Shown: one piece after another, positions 4,993 through 5,098 of the stretch
How the letters are laid out: the number at the start of each line of letters is the position of its first letter
Numbering within the stretch: position 1 is the stretch's first letter
Source: an uncultured Thalassospira sp.
GTDB lineage: Bacteria > Pseudomonadota > Alphaproteobacteria > Rhodospirillales_A > Thalassospiraceae
Reading direction: 5' to 3'
Assembly: GCA_946885765.1 (NCBI GenBank)
Contig: CAMPHD010000275.1
Location: 1-5,098 of the forward strand
DNA: 5,098 bases
Translations under genes and position numbers: made by a program
Notes under the pieces: model-generated
What the model was told of the DNA's origin: nothing
What the model saw: only the letters and a program-made list of their open reading frames with translations
Database searches by the model: none

Positions 4993-5098
4993 TCAGGCCG
5001 CGGAACTTTTGGCGGACGATTGTTTGGCAACCAGTTCGTCAAGGCAGTCATCGGCAAGCGGCGTGATCGGGGTAAAGTCGCGATGCGCGATCCACGGT
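4993..5098 (-). CDS. 3' end of an unrecognised gene upstream of the oxidoreductase
   Basis: The reverse strand, read from base 5097, encodes 34 residues (PWIAHRDFTPITPLADDCLD, then ELVAKQSSAKSSAA) and ends with TGA at 4995-4993. The helical, Ala/Ser/Lys-rich tail looks like a protein C-terminus. The other reverse frame checked meets a stop within the segment. The stop is 24 bases before the oxidoreductase ATG on the same strand, so the two genes are very likely co-transcribed. I do not recognise the family from so short a piece. Confidence 0.6.
   Translation of the reverse strand, partial: PWIAHRDFTPITPLADDCLDELVAKQSSAKSSAA

Noticed and set aside
1..5098. Mobile element, CRISPR array, tRNA/rRNA or defence system
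   Set aside because: No transposase, integrase, repeat-spacer pattern, cloverleaf or known defence domain was seen; the genes look like ordinary chromosomal metabolic and regulatory loci.

Overview
The window looks like chromosomal DNA of an alphaproteobacterium with a G+C content in the mid-50s per cent (estimated by eye). The gene style, the Atu4866-domain protein and the DRL-like oxidoreductase would suit Thalassospira or a relative. That placement is an inference; no rRNA or other marker gene is present. I see no insertion sequence, phage gene, CRISPR array, tRNA or rRNA.

Left part (1-1320): the 5' end of a leftward LysR-type regulator gene (to about 70) faces a rightward class I nitronate monooxygenase gene (196-1248). 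The A+T-rich gap between them holds a perfect 9-bp-arm inverted repeat with LysR-box geometry (103-125), lying just inside a consensus -35 for the regulator. The layout resembles the nmoR/nmoA pair of Pseudomonas aeruginosa and suggests nitronate detoxification under a dedicated regulator. A perfect hairpin (1285-1318) ends this unit and probably also the converging one.

Middle part (1348-3589): a rightward LysR regulator (2687-3589) is divergent from a leftward two-gene unit. The distal gene encodes an exported SnoaL/NTF2-like protein (1348-1902) and overlaps the gene before it by ATGA. The proximal gene is odd. It has a good ribosome binding site and signal peptide (start 2537), then an in-frame TGA at 2453-2451, then an open frame with the front half of an NTF2/SnoaL-like domain running into a complete Atu4866 domain. 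This looks like a decaying or fused gene in which the Atu4866 part (possibly from an internal ATG at 2156) may still be made. A palindrome at 2657-2672 probably serves both divergent promoters, and the regulator appears to have no Shine-Dalgarno and perhaps almost no leader.

Right part (3590-5098): a convergent hairpin (3572-3607) holds the regulator's stop codon in its loop. Beyond it lies a leftward operon: the 3' end of an unrecognised gene (4993-5098), then 24 bases later an intact 445-residue NAD(P)-dependent oxidoreductase of the homoserine-dehydrogenase-like/DRL type with a C-terminal SAF-like domain (3631-4968). The operon is probably metabolic, but its substrate cannot be read from this window.
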